The notes beneath the pieces are model-generated. The model ran no database searches. It was not told the DNA's origin and was given only the letters and a program-made list of their open reading frames with translations. Positions 40,329 through 48,542 of a stretch of 50,631 nucleotides of DNA are shown piece after piece. The stretch is from Clostridium sartagoforme AAU1. GTDB taxonomy: Bacteria; Bacillota; Clostridia; Clostridiales; Clostridiaceae. Position 1 is the stretch's first letter. Each line of letters starts with the position of its first letter. The stretch lies in contig NZ_ASRV01000047.1 in NCBI RefSeq assembly GCF_000401215.1, positions 1-50,631 of the forward strand, given 5' to 3'. The position numbers were made by a program, and so were the translations under genes.

Positions 40329-41030
40329 TTATTCAGCTAATTGTTCGCCTTGTCTTCCTTCGATTATACCATCAGCAATTTTTGCAGTTATTAATTTAAC
40401 AGCTCTTATTGCATCATCATTTCCTGGAATTACGTAATCAACTTCTTCTGGATCACAGTTAGTATCAACTATACCTACTACTGGTATTCCTAAAATCTTA
40501 GCTTCTGAAATAGCATTCTTTTCTTTTCTTGGGTCAACTACAAATATAGCGCCTATATTAGTAGCATCTAAGTTCTTAATTCCACCTAAGTTCTTTTCTA
40601 GCTTTTCCATTTCGCCTTTTAATTTTATAACTTCTTTCTTAGGTAAAACTTCAAAAGTTCCATCTTCTTCCATAGTCTTTAAAGCTTCTAATCTATTAAT
40701 TCTAGTTTTGATAGTTTTGAAGTTTGTTAACATACCACCTAACCATCTGCTATTAACAAAGTGCATATTTGATCTTATTGCTTCTTCTTCGATAGCTTCT
40801 TGAGCTTGTTTCTTAGTTCCTACAAATAAGATATCTTTTCCTTCTGTTGCAACTTCTTTTATAAAGTTATAAGCTTCATCTACTTTTTTAACTGTTTTTT
40901 GAAGATCTATTATATATATTCCATTTCTTTCTGTGAATATATAAGGAGCCATCTTAGGGTTCCATCTTCTTGTTTGGTGTCCAAAGTGTACACCTGCTTC
41001 TAATAATTGTTTCATTGATATAACTGACAT
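40329..41030 (-). CDS. rpsB: 30S ribosomal protein S2
   Basis: A 233-aa S2 with the typical opening '[20 protein letters not shown]' and '[20 protein letters not shown]'. S2 joins late in 30S assembly. It is first of the rpsB-tsf-pyrH-frr group, with AGGAGG-type site and a strong promoter ~110 nt upstream. Confidence 0.97.
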   Translation of the reverse strand: MSVISMKQLLEAGVHFGHQTRRWNPKMAPYIFTERNGIYIIDLQKTVKKVDEAYNFIKEVATEGKDILFVGTKKQAQEAIEEEAIRSNMHFVNSRWLGGMLTNFKTIKTRINRLEALKTMEEDGTFEVLPKKEVIKLKGEMEKLEKNLGGIKNLDATNIGAIFVVDPRKEKNAISEAKILGIPVVGIVDTNCDPEEVDYVIPGNDDAIRAVKLITAKIADGIIEGRQGEQLAE

Positions 41031-41136
41031 TTTTCTACCTCCTGGTTATTTCCTCCATTATCTTCTTATAAAGTTTCCTCAAAATAAGGCACCATCTCTA
41101 TAAATCTGATAATGTGTGTATTTATTTACCTTTGTT

Positions 41137-41165
41137 AGTATAACATAACCTAATTATAGTGGCAA
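41137..41165 (-). promoter_or_regulatory. Strong SigA promoter of rpsB-tsf
   Basis: Minus strand TTGCCA (41165-41160), exactly 17 nt, TATACT (41142-41137). The 41031-41323 gap otherwise holds the ~100-nt leader and AT-rich sequence with no gene seen; a leader autoregulatory structure is possible but not shown. Confidence 0.8.
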
Positions 41166-41323
41166 GATTTTTTTCATTTAAAAATCATTAAATGTAAATT
41201 TTTATAGTTTTACATTTTTTCTAATATTCAAATTTTTATGGATAATATAAAACATTTTTATAGTTTTTATATTCTATTTGTTTTATAAATTCTTTCAATT
41301 TCAAAATATATTTTTTAAAATTT

Positions 41324-41358
41324 AAAAGCGCCATATTACATTAGTAATTGACGCTTTT
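41324..41358 (-). terminator. codY terminator
   Basis: Stem AAAAGCG/CGCTTTT with partly paired AT-rich continuation (ATTACT region), just beyond the codY stop at 41367. Confidence 0.8.
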
Positions 41359-41366
41359 ATTTTATG

Positions 41367-42143
41367 TTAATTTATCTTTTTTAATTCGTCTAATAGCTTT
41401 TCATTTAAGATTTTTATATGTGTTCCCTTCATCCCAAGTGATCTAGACTCTATTACCCCTGCACTTTCAAATTTTCTAAGTGCATTAACTATAACACTTC
41501 TTGTTATTCCAACTTTATCAGCTATCTTAGATGCAACTAGTAATCCTTCATTTCCTTCTAGCTCTCCAAAAATATGCTCTACAGCTTCTAGTTCTGAATA
41601 TGATAAAGTTCCTATTGCTAATTGTACTACTGCTTTTTTTCTTGCTTCTTCTTCTATTTCAACTTGTTTAGATCTTAGTATTTCCATGCCAACTATAGTG
41701 GCACTATATTCAGCTAATACTAAATCTTCATCTGTAAATTTCTCTCCAAATCTTGCAAGCATTAAAGTACCTAATCTTTCTCTATTACCTATTATAGGAA
41801 CTATTGTAGTTATTTTATCTTTCATAATACAATTTCCTTGATCTTCAAATACACATAGACCTTTATTTGCTAAATTAGCAATACTTTCATGAATATTTAG
41901 TAAATTATCGTTATAATCTTTTGGAAATCTCTTTTCATCTATGACTTGATTTTTCATAACATCACATTCAAAATTTTTCGAAAATGCATATCCAAGTATT
42001 TTACCTTTCCTACTTGTTACATAAACATTACATAATAAAACTTCACTTAATAATGCGCATATATCTTCAAAAGCTACAGGATCTGTACCGGATTTTTGTA
42101 ATATTTTATTCAACATTCTTGTTTTGTTTAATAATGACGACAT
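41367..42143 (-). CDS. codY: GTP-sensing transcriptional repressor CodY
   Basis: A 258-aa global repressor of nutrient-limitation genes; binds branched-chain amino acids through the N-terminal GAF domain (about 1-155) and DNA through the C-terminal winged helix. The recognition helix '[34 protein letters not shown]' type block is intact and the linker helix precedes it. It follows topA with a 191-nt gap holding its own promoter. Confidence 0.96.
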   Translation of the reverse strand: MSSLLNKTRMLNKILQKSGTDPVAFEDICALLSEVLLCNVYVTSRKGKILGYAFSKNFECDVMKNQVIDEKRFPKDYNDNLLNIHESIANLANKGLCVFEDQGNCIMKDKITTIVPIIGNRERLGTLMLARFGEKFTDEDLVLAEYSATIVGMEILRSKQVEIEEEARKKAVVQLAIGTLSYSELEAVEHIFGELEGNEGLLVASKIADKVGITRSVIVNALRKFESAGVIESRSLGMKGTHIKILNEKLLDELKKIN

Positions 42144-42199
42144 CCCATCTTCCTCCTATAAATACAATAATAAATTTTTTGAAAATTTAAAATTTTTAA

Positions 42200-42214
42200 A
42201 ATTTTCTCAAAATA
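42200..42214 (-). promoter_or_regulatory. Candidate CodY box before codY
   Basis: Minus strand TATTTTGAGAAAATT matches the CodY consensus AATTTTCWGAAAATT at 13 of 15 positions. It lies just downstream of the -10 element, so autoregulation is plausible. The region is very AT-rich, which raises the chance of coincidence. Confidence 0.5.
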
Positions 42215-42230
42215 TCTTTATTACTTATTT

Positions 42231-42259
42231 ATACTATCATAGAAGATTTCTATTTTCAA
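42231..42259 (-). promoter_or_regulatory. SigA-type promoter of codY
   Basis: Minus strand TTGAAA (42259-42254), 17 nt, TAGTAT (42236-42231), about 90 nt upstream of the codY ATG. Confidence 0.65.
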
Positions 42260-42334
42260 CAAATTTCTTGCTATTTTCGACATTTCTGTTGAAAAAGCAT
42301 TTATTTTAATATTTTATTAATTTGTAATTGATTT

Positions 42335-44431
42335 CTATTCCTTATTTTCATTATTTTCTTTATTTATTATAATAACTTTATTACAATCAGAATTTGAACA
42401 CTGAGCATAATTTCCCTTAGTTTTACTATATTTCAAAACCATATAAGAACTACAATCTGGGCATTTATCTTTTAATGGTTCGTTCCAACTTACGAAGTCA
42501 CATTGTGGATAATTAGAACATCCAAAAAATTTTTTCCCCTTTTTACTTTTCTTTGCTAGAATCTTCCCACCACATTTTGGACAAGGAGCTTCAATTTCTT
42601 CCACAATAGGTTTGGCATTTTTACATTCTGGATATCCAGGACATGCTAAGAAATTTCCATATCTCCCACGTTTTATAACCATCATTCGACCACATTTATC
42701 ACAAGGAACATCACTTACCTTATCTTCTATAACAACTTTAGAAACTTCTTTTTCAGCTTTATCTATTGCTACTTTTAATGGTTGGAAAAATTCTGCTACA
42801 ACTTTTCTCCACTCTTCTTCGCCTTCTTCTATGTGATCTAAGTTCTTTTCCATTTCTGCTGTAAAATCTACATCTACTATTTGTTTAAAATATTCACTAA
42901 GCATATTATTAACTATAAATCCAAGCTCAGTTGGAATTAAGTTTTTCTTTTCTCTCTTAACATAATCTCTACTTAATAATGTAGTTATTGTCGGCACATA
43001 AGTACTTGGTCTTCCTATGCCTTTTTCTTCTAATAACTTTACAAACGAAGCTTCACTATATCGTGCTGGTGGTTGAGTAAAATGTTGTTTTCCTTCTATG
43101 TCAACTTTATTTAAATCATCATTTTCTTCTAACTTAGGTAATAAAACATCCTCATTATCTTCTTCAGTTGCATATTCATACAACTTCATAAATCCATCAA
43201 ATTTTATTGTGGATCCGCTTGCTTTGAATTTATAATCACCGTTTCTAATTTCTATACTATTAGTGTTTAATTCACATGAAGCCATTTGGCTCGCCATAAA
43301 TCTATTCCATATTAAAGAATATAATTTAAACTGTTCTGATGTTAAAGAATTTTTTGCAATTTCCGGCGTTATTTCAATTATTGATGGTCTTATTGCTTCA
43401 TGAGCATCTTGAATATTTTTCTTTCCTTTATATATTCTAGGTGACTTTGGTGCATAGTCCTTTCCATAATTTAAATTAATAAATTCTAACGCTTTACCTT
43501 GTGCCTCATCAGAAATTCTTACTGAATCAGTTCTCATATAAGTTATTAACCCAACTGTACCATAACCCTTAACTTCTACTCCTTCATATAATACTTGAGC
43601 TATTGACATAGTTCTTTTAGTCATAAAATTTAGTTTTTTTGATGCTTCTTGTTGAAGTGTACTAGTTGTAAAGGGAGGTAATGGATTTTTCGCCTTAGTA
43701 CCTTTTTTTACTTTAGTAACTATAAATTTGTCTTTTTTTAGTTCTTCTATTATCTTATCGCTTTCTTCTTTAGTATTTATCTCAATTTTCTTGTTTTTAT
43801 ACTGAACTAATTTTATAGGAAACTTTTTTCTATCTTTAGTTGCTACACAGTCAACAGTCCAATATTCCTTAGGCTCAAATTTATTAATTTCCTCTTCTCT
43901 ATCACAAATAAGCTTTAAGGCTGCTGATTGAACTCTTCCAGCACTTAATCCCCATTTTATATTTTTCCACAAGATTGGGCTTATTTCATAACCAACTAAC
44001 CTATCCAATACTCTTCTAGCTTGTTGTGCATCTACTAAGTTGATATTTATTTTTCTAGCCTCTTTTATTGATGATTTTACTGCTTTTTTTGTTATTTCAT
44101 TGAAAACTATTCTACATTTTTCATCTTCTGAAATATTTAATATATTAGCTAAATGCCATGATATTGCTTCTCCCTCACGATCAGGGTCAGTTGCAAGATA
44201 TACTTTATCAACTTTTTTAGCAGCTTTCTTAAGCTTAGTTATAAGATCGCCTTTTCCTCTTATTGTTATATATTTCGGATTAAAATTATCTTCTATATCA
44301 ACGCCTAGCTTACTTTTTGGCAAATCTCTCACATGCCCCATGGATGCTTCTACTATATAATTCTTACCAAGATATTTTCCTATAGTCTTAGCCTTTGCAG
44401 GTGATTCTACTATTACAAGATTTTGTCCCAT
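42335..44431 (-). CDS. topA: DNA topoisomerase I
   Basis: A 698-aa type IA topoisomerase that relaxes negative supercoils. The N-terminal Toprim domain has 'VIVESPAKAKTIGKYLG' and 'ATDPDREGEAISWHL'. Catalytic Tyr is in 'GLITYMRTDSVRIS' (about residue 300). At the C-terminus there are three zinc ribbons ('CDKCGRMMV', 'CPKCGGKIL', 'CPDCSSYMV', each with a second Cys pair). It follows dprA after a hairpin; the order comM-dprA-topA-codY is standard in clostridia. Confidence 0.96.
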   Translation of the reverse strand: MGQNLVIVESPAKAKTIGKYLGKNYIVEASMGHVRDLPKSKLGVDIEDNFNPKYITIRGKGDLITKLKKAAKKVDKVYLATDPDREGEAISWHLANILNISEDEKCRIVFNEITKKAVKSSIKEARKININLVDAQQARRVLDRLVGYEISPILWKNIKWGLSAGRVQSAALKLICDREEEINKFEPKEYWTVDCVATKDRKKFPIKLVQYKNKKIEINTKEESDKIIEELKKDKFIVTKVKKGTKAKNPLPPFTTSTLQQEASKKLNFMTKRTMSIAQVLYEGVEVKGYGTVGLITYMRTDSVRISDEAQGKALEFINLNYGKDYAPKSPRIYKGKKNIQDAHEAIRPSIIEITPEIAKNSLTSEQFKLYSLIWNRFMASQMASCELNTNSIEIRNGDYKFKASGSTIKFDGFMKLYEYATEEDNEDVLLPKLEENDDLNKVDIEGKQHFTQPPARYSEASFVKLLEEKGIGRPSTYVPTITTLLSRDYVKREKKNLIPTELGFIVNNMLSEYFKQIVDVDFTAEMEKNLDHIEEGEEEWRKVVAEFFQPLKVAIDKAEKEVSKVVIEDKVSDVPCDKCGRMMVIKRGRYGNFLACPGYPECKNAKPIVEEIEAPCPKCGGKILAKKSKKGKKFFGCSNYPQCDFVSWNEPLKDKCPDCSSYMVLKYSKTKGNYAQCSNSDCNKVIIINKENNENKE

Positions 44432-44435
44432 ACAT

Positions 44436-44461
44436 AAAAACTCCAGTAAATTTTATGGAGT
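44436..44461 (-). terminator. dprA-topA intercistronic hairpin
   Basis: Minus strand ACTCCA...TGGAGT with a 10-nt AT loop followed by T5, ending next to the topA start (44431). A weak terminator or attenuator. Confidence 0.6.
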
Positions 44462-44477
44462 CTACACCCCCTTAAAT

Positions 44478-45515
44478 TCATAATGATTTTGCATAATAAT
44501 TGCCAGGAAGGCAAATTATTTCATTTCTGTTTTGCATTTCAAATAATAACTCAAACAATACCTTTCTGTCAACATTTACCGATTCTATTATATCATCCAA
44601 ATGCTTCGGTTCATTATTTATAACATTTAACAAGCAACTTTTCAAACCATTTTTTACCGTTTTTTCATTGTTTTCTTTTTTTATATTAAAAAAATCATAT
44701 AAATCCTGTAGTTCAGTAAATGGTCTTGCTCCATCTCTTATTAATTTATTACACCCTTCACTATTACCATTTATAATAGGTCCCGGAACAGCCATTATAT
44801 CTTTTCCCATTTCTAATGCATAATCAACTGTTATTAATGATCCACTTTTTTTAGTTGCTTCTACTATTATTACTTTTTCACTTATTCCACTTATTATTCT
44901 ATTTCTTCTTGGAAAATTATACGGCATAGGTGGTGTATTAGGTAAAAATTCTGAAAGTAATAATCCTTCCCTTATAACCTTTTCATAAAGATATCTATTA
45001 CTTTTAGGATATATAACATCTATTCCACAACCTAATATGCCTATTGTTTTACCTCTAAATTCTAATGAACTTCTTTGTGCAGCTGAATCTATTCCCGATG
45101 CTAATCCACTTACAACCGTTACGTTATTTTCACTTAATTCTCTTCCTATAATCTTAGCTACTTCCATACCGTATTGAGTACATTTTCTAGCACCTACTAC
45201 AGCTCCCAATTTTCCTTTTAATAAATCTATATTTCCTTTATAAAACAATACATATGGAGGATCTATGCTATTTTTTAAACTTTCTGGATAGTCTTTTGAC
45301 TTAATTGTAATATATCCTATTCCATTATTATTCATGTAATTAATAAAATCTTTAATCATATCCTCTGAAATTACTTTATCTTTTATCTTTTGTAATTCTT
45401 TAATATTGTTTTTATATTTCCTAATGTTACTCTCATTTTCATATTCTTGCAATAGTGTATTTTTCTTTTCATTGGATATATTGGTTAAAATAAACCATAT
45501 TTCATCATTTTTCAT
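44478..45515 (-). CDS. dprA: DNA-processing protein DprA
   Basis: A 345-aa protein that loads RecA on incoming single strands in natural transformation. A SAM-like N-terminal region leads to the Rossmann-like DprA fold ('GAVVGARKCTQYGMEVA', 'VVSGLASGIDSAAQR', 'GILGCGIDVIYP') and a C-terminal winged helix (about 285-345). Start at 45515 after GGGTGG, 16 nt past the comM stop. It is cut off from upstream comM transcription by the prophage. Confidence 0.93.
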   Translation of the reverse strand: MKNDEIWFILTNISNEKKNTLLQEYENESNIRKYKNNIKELQKIKDKVISEDMIKDFINYMNNNGIGYITIKSKDYPESLKNSIDPPYVLFYKGNIDLLKGKLGAVVGARKCTQYGMEVAKIIGRELSENNVTVVSGLASGIDSAAQRSSLEFRGKTIGILGCGIDVIYPKSNRYLYEKVIREGLLLSEFLPNTPPMPYNFPRRNRIISGISEKVIIVEATKKSGSLITVDYALEMGKDIMAVPGPIINGNSEGCNKLIRDGARPFTELQDLYDFFNIKKENNEKTVKNGLKSCLLNVINNEPKHLDDIIESVNVDRKVLFELLFEMQNRNEIICLPGNYYAKSL

Positions 45516-45531
45516 GGTAACCACCCTCATA

Positions 45532-46434
45532 CTAAACTATTTCTCCATCCACATTTTTTCTATATCCTAAAGCTTCAAAAATATGATAATCTTGAATTTT
45601 TTCTGACCCTTCTAAATCAGCTATAGTTCGTGAAACTTTTATAATTTTATCATATCCTCTCATAGTTAAATTTAGTTTTTCATAGTGTATTTTTAGTACT
45701 TTTTTTGATTCTTCTGATAAATTAAATAAATTTTCTATATCCCTGCCTTTTACCTCCGAATTATAATTATACTCACTTTTTTTATACCTATCTCTTTGTA
45801 TTTCTCTTGCTTTTAGCACTCTTTCCTTCATTTTTTCCGAACTTAAACTATCTTTTCTTTTAGAAATATCTTCATATTTTAAACGTGGAACATAATTCAA
45901 CAAATCTATTCGATCTAATAAAGCTCTAGATAATCTATTTAAGTATCTTTTTCTATCACTTTCTGAACAAGTACACCTATTTTCATCAATTCCATTTAAA
46001 AATAAACCACATGGGCATGGATTAAAGGCCCCTACAAGCAAAAAATTAGATGGAAGCTTATATGTCCCATTAATTCTATTTATATTTATCACCTTTTCTT
46101 CTAAAGGCTCTCTTAAAACTTCTAAAACATCCCTTTTAAATTCTAATATTTCATCTAAAAATAATATTCCATTATGGGCTAAAGTTATTTCTCCTGCTTT
46201 TATTTCTTTTCCTCCTCCAACTAAAGCTATTTTGGTTATTGTATGATGCGGATTTCTAAAAGGTCTAATAACTCCCTCATCCCCTGAAAATATACCAGAT
46301 GCACTATATATTTTAGCAATTTCTATTTCTTCTTTATATGTTAGAGGAGGTAGGATAGATGGCAGTGCTTTAGCAAGCATTGTTTTCCCTGACCCTGGCG
46401 ACCCATAAAGTAATATATTTAAATACAAAATCAA
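45532..46434 (-). pseudogene. comM: ComM/YifB Mg-chelatase-like ATPase, 5' part replaced by prophage
   Basis: The 300-aa C-terminal part of ComM, a AAA+ branch-migration helicase used in transformation. Walker A 'GSPGSGKT' is at residues 11-18. Walker B 'GILFLDEILEF', Cys cluster region 'FNPCPCGLF...CTCSES', and the Mg_chelatase C-terminal domain follow. A full ComM is ~500 aa, so the ~200-residue N-terminal Lon-like domain is missing. Family identity starts at 'NILLYGSPG'; the preceding 'GGH' is gone. A TAA stop lies in frame at 46440-46449, and the sequence beyond is prophage. The other half must be at the far end of the element, outside the window. Confidence 0.9.
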
Positions 46435-46470
46435 GGATTTTATTTAATTGATATGATAATTATAGACATG
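46410..46470. other. Prophage attachment junction within comM
   Basis: At about 46415-46435, minus strand, recognisable comM codons (AATATATTACTTTATGGG for NILLYG) give way to sequence unlike ComM and full of stops. A serine recombinase gene begins 12-45 nt later. The exact core (usually a 2-nt crossover in a short identity) cannot be fixed without the other junction. Confidence 0.65.
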
Positions 46471-46481
46471 TGAATTATGTT

Positions 46482-48081
46482 TTATTCACTTATTAGAATA
46501 ATGATTTCCTCTATTAACACTTCTAATGAAGTAATTATGTTTATTTCATCATTATTTATACGAATTGATTCTATTATATTGATAAACTTCTCTTTATTTA
46601 TATTTTTACTTTTTAAAATTTGGTTATTTATTTCTTTTCGCAAATTAATTAATTCATCTCTTATAAGTACGAACTCTGAAATTCCATTATTGAGATTATC
46701 TAACTCTTTATCTAACTCATCTTTCTTCGTTAGAATTTCTTGTTGCTTTTCCTCAAATATTTCTTTAGGTAAACTGCTATCCATATATAAATTTAGTAAT
46801 TTTTTATTATCCTCATTTAATATATTTATCCTTTTAAATATATTATCCTTTTTATTTCAATATCTTCTTCTAAAATAGCACCATTATACTCTTCAATTTT
46901 GTTATCAATCTGATTTTTATATCTTTAAATTTATTACATATATATATGTAGAAATTTTTTATATACTCATCTAAAATCATTTCTAATTTGCTTAAAGATA
47001 TATTTTTGTTGTCACATTTATTTACTCCAAAACGCTTTTTATTACAACAGTTAAAAAACCTTCTTCCATCATCCATGTTTGATATATAATTCGAACCACA
47101 TTTATCACAAACTATTTTATTTGAATAAACAGATTTACCTGAATATTTTCCTATACCTTTATTTTCCCCTAACCTTCTTGCTCTTAACTCTTTCGCTTCA
47201 TTGAATATTTCTTTTGAAATAATTGCTGGAATTCTATCACTATCCTTATAAATTATATCCTCTTCTTTATTTCTACTTATCTTATTGCTTTCAAATAATT
47301 TAGGGGCTGAGTATGTTAACCGATTTGATATTCCACAATACTTAACATTTCTCAGTATATTATTAATTGTACTAACTGCAAAAGCTTTTTCATTTCTAGT
47401 TAATATTCCTTTCTCCGTTAATATCCTTTGTATAACTCTATTTCCATAACCTTCAATGCATAGGTCAAATATTAATCTTACTACTTTAGCTTCTGCCTCT
47501 ATTATCTCTAATCTGTTCTCACTCTCTATAAATTTATATCCGTATAGATTCCCATTTGTATGAATCTTATCAGTTCTCATAGCACTTCTTTTGTATCCAT
47601 TTGAAACTTTTATTGATTTATCTCTACTTTCTTGTTCATCCATAGTAAAGAATATATTCAATAAAGTTTCATCCTCTGGCTTTTCTGTAGATTTAGATAA
47701 ATCCTTAAATACAACATAAACACCTTTTTCTTTTAATGCTCTTATTATGGAAACAACTTCAACATTTCTTGCAAATCTACTTGTATTGGTTACATAAATA
47801 TAACTAAACTTACTTTCTTTATTCCTACTAGCTGTATATATACTTTTTCCATTAACTATGTCTATATCTAATCCAGCCATAACTAACATTCTATTAAACT
47901 CTTTTCTATTAGAAAACTTTGTGCCAGACAATCCTTTATCTGCAAAAATATCTATTAATTCATATCCATTTTCCTCATTTAATTCAGCTTCAAAATAAGA
48001 CTTCTGATTTTGAAAACTGTTTTCTTGGTCTAGTTTATCTGTACTAACTCTACAATAAGCCACTACTTTCTTTAAATCCAT
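46482..48081 (-). pseudogene. Large serine recombinase (phage integrase), two frameshifts
   Basis: Site-specific recombinase for the comM insertion. The start is ATG at 48081 after GGAGG. The catalytic domain has 'VVAYCRVSTDKLDQENS' with the nucleophile Ser near residue 11-12 and the Arg cluster 'VSIIRALKEKG...TSRFARN'. A recombinase domain and a zinc ribbon ('CDKCGSNYISN...CCNKK...CDNKN') follow, then a coiled coil. The frame breaks twice. An A5 run at 46914-46918 should be A6 (restoring 'KNQIDNKIEEYNGAILEED'), and an A5 run at 46849-46853 should be A6 (restoring 'IKKDNIFKRINILNEDNKK'). The repaired protein is ~533 aa, family length, ending at 46482. Confidence 0.85.
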
Positions 48082-48133
48082 ATAATCATCCTCCAAACAA
48101 TTAATTATATTATATATTATGTATTCTAATTTT

Positions 48134-48205
48134 CTAATATTTTTTACTGGTTTTTAATACCTTTCTTAAACTCTCAATTATTTTCTTGTCCTTTTTATAA
48201 TCCAT
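48134..48205 (-). CDS. Tiny Lys-rich ORF in prophage
   Basis: A 23-codon frame (MDYKKDKKIIESLRKVLK...) beginning shortly after a G7 tract that could serve as a ribosome binding site, placed between holin-like gene and recombinase. Phage tail modules often carry tiny Lys-rich XkdX-like genes near here, but I cannot match it to a family. May be chance. Confidence 0.3.
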   Translation of the reverse strand: MDYKKDKKIIESLRKVLKTSKKY

Positions 48206-48243
48206 TTACATCCCCCCCAAAAAATTCCTTCCTTTATATATGC

Positions 48244-48272
48244 AAAAAAGGCTAGACTTTTTACATCTAACC
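48244..48272 (-). terminator. Terminator of the prophage tail/holin unit
   Basis: Minus strand GGTTAGA...TCTAGCC (9-nt loop) followed by T6, 19 nt past the holin-like gene stop. Confidence 0.85.
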
Positions 48273-48290
48273 TTATTTCCTTATTATGTA

Positions 48291-48521
48291 TTATTTTAAT
48301 TCTTCAACTAACTTGTCTATTTTAACTCCAACTCCATCAATTTTATTATTAATAGAAGCTACAAGCTCAGAATTAGTCTTTACTAGTTCAGCGTTCGCAT
48401 TTGTAAGTTGATTACAAGTTGCTCTTATTGTGCTCCACATTTGCCACAAAATATATGCTAATGCACAAGCTACTGTTATTGGAAACCCAACATTACTTAT
48501 AAATGTATCCAATTGAATCAA
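48291..48521 (-). CDS. Small phage membrane protein, putative holin
   Basis: A 76-aa protein with one hydrophobic segment (about residues 10-30, 'GFPITVACALAYILWQMW') followed by a polar coiled-coil-like tail ('NKIDGVGVKIDKLVEELK'). This is the layout of BhlA/UviB-type holins and similar phage membrane proteins. TTG start with GGAAGGTGA upstream. It follows the tail gene and ends at a terminator. Holin is inferred from size, topology and position. No endolysin follows, which weakens the claim. Confidence 0.6.
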   Translation of the reverse strand: MIQLDTFISNVGFPITVACALAYILWQMWSTIRATCNQLTNANAELVKTNSELVASINNKIDGVGVKIDKLVEELK

Positions 48522-48542
48522 TACACTTCACCTTCCTTTACT

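Noticed and set aside
46435-46481. CRISPR or tRNA attachment site at the prophage junction
   Set aside because: No repeats with spacers and no tRNA-like sequence; the junction is within comM codons.
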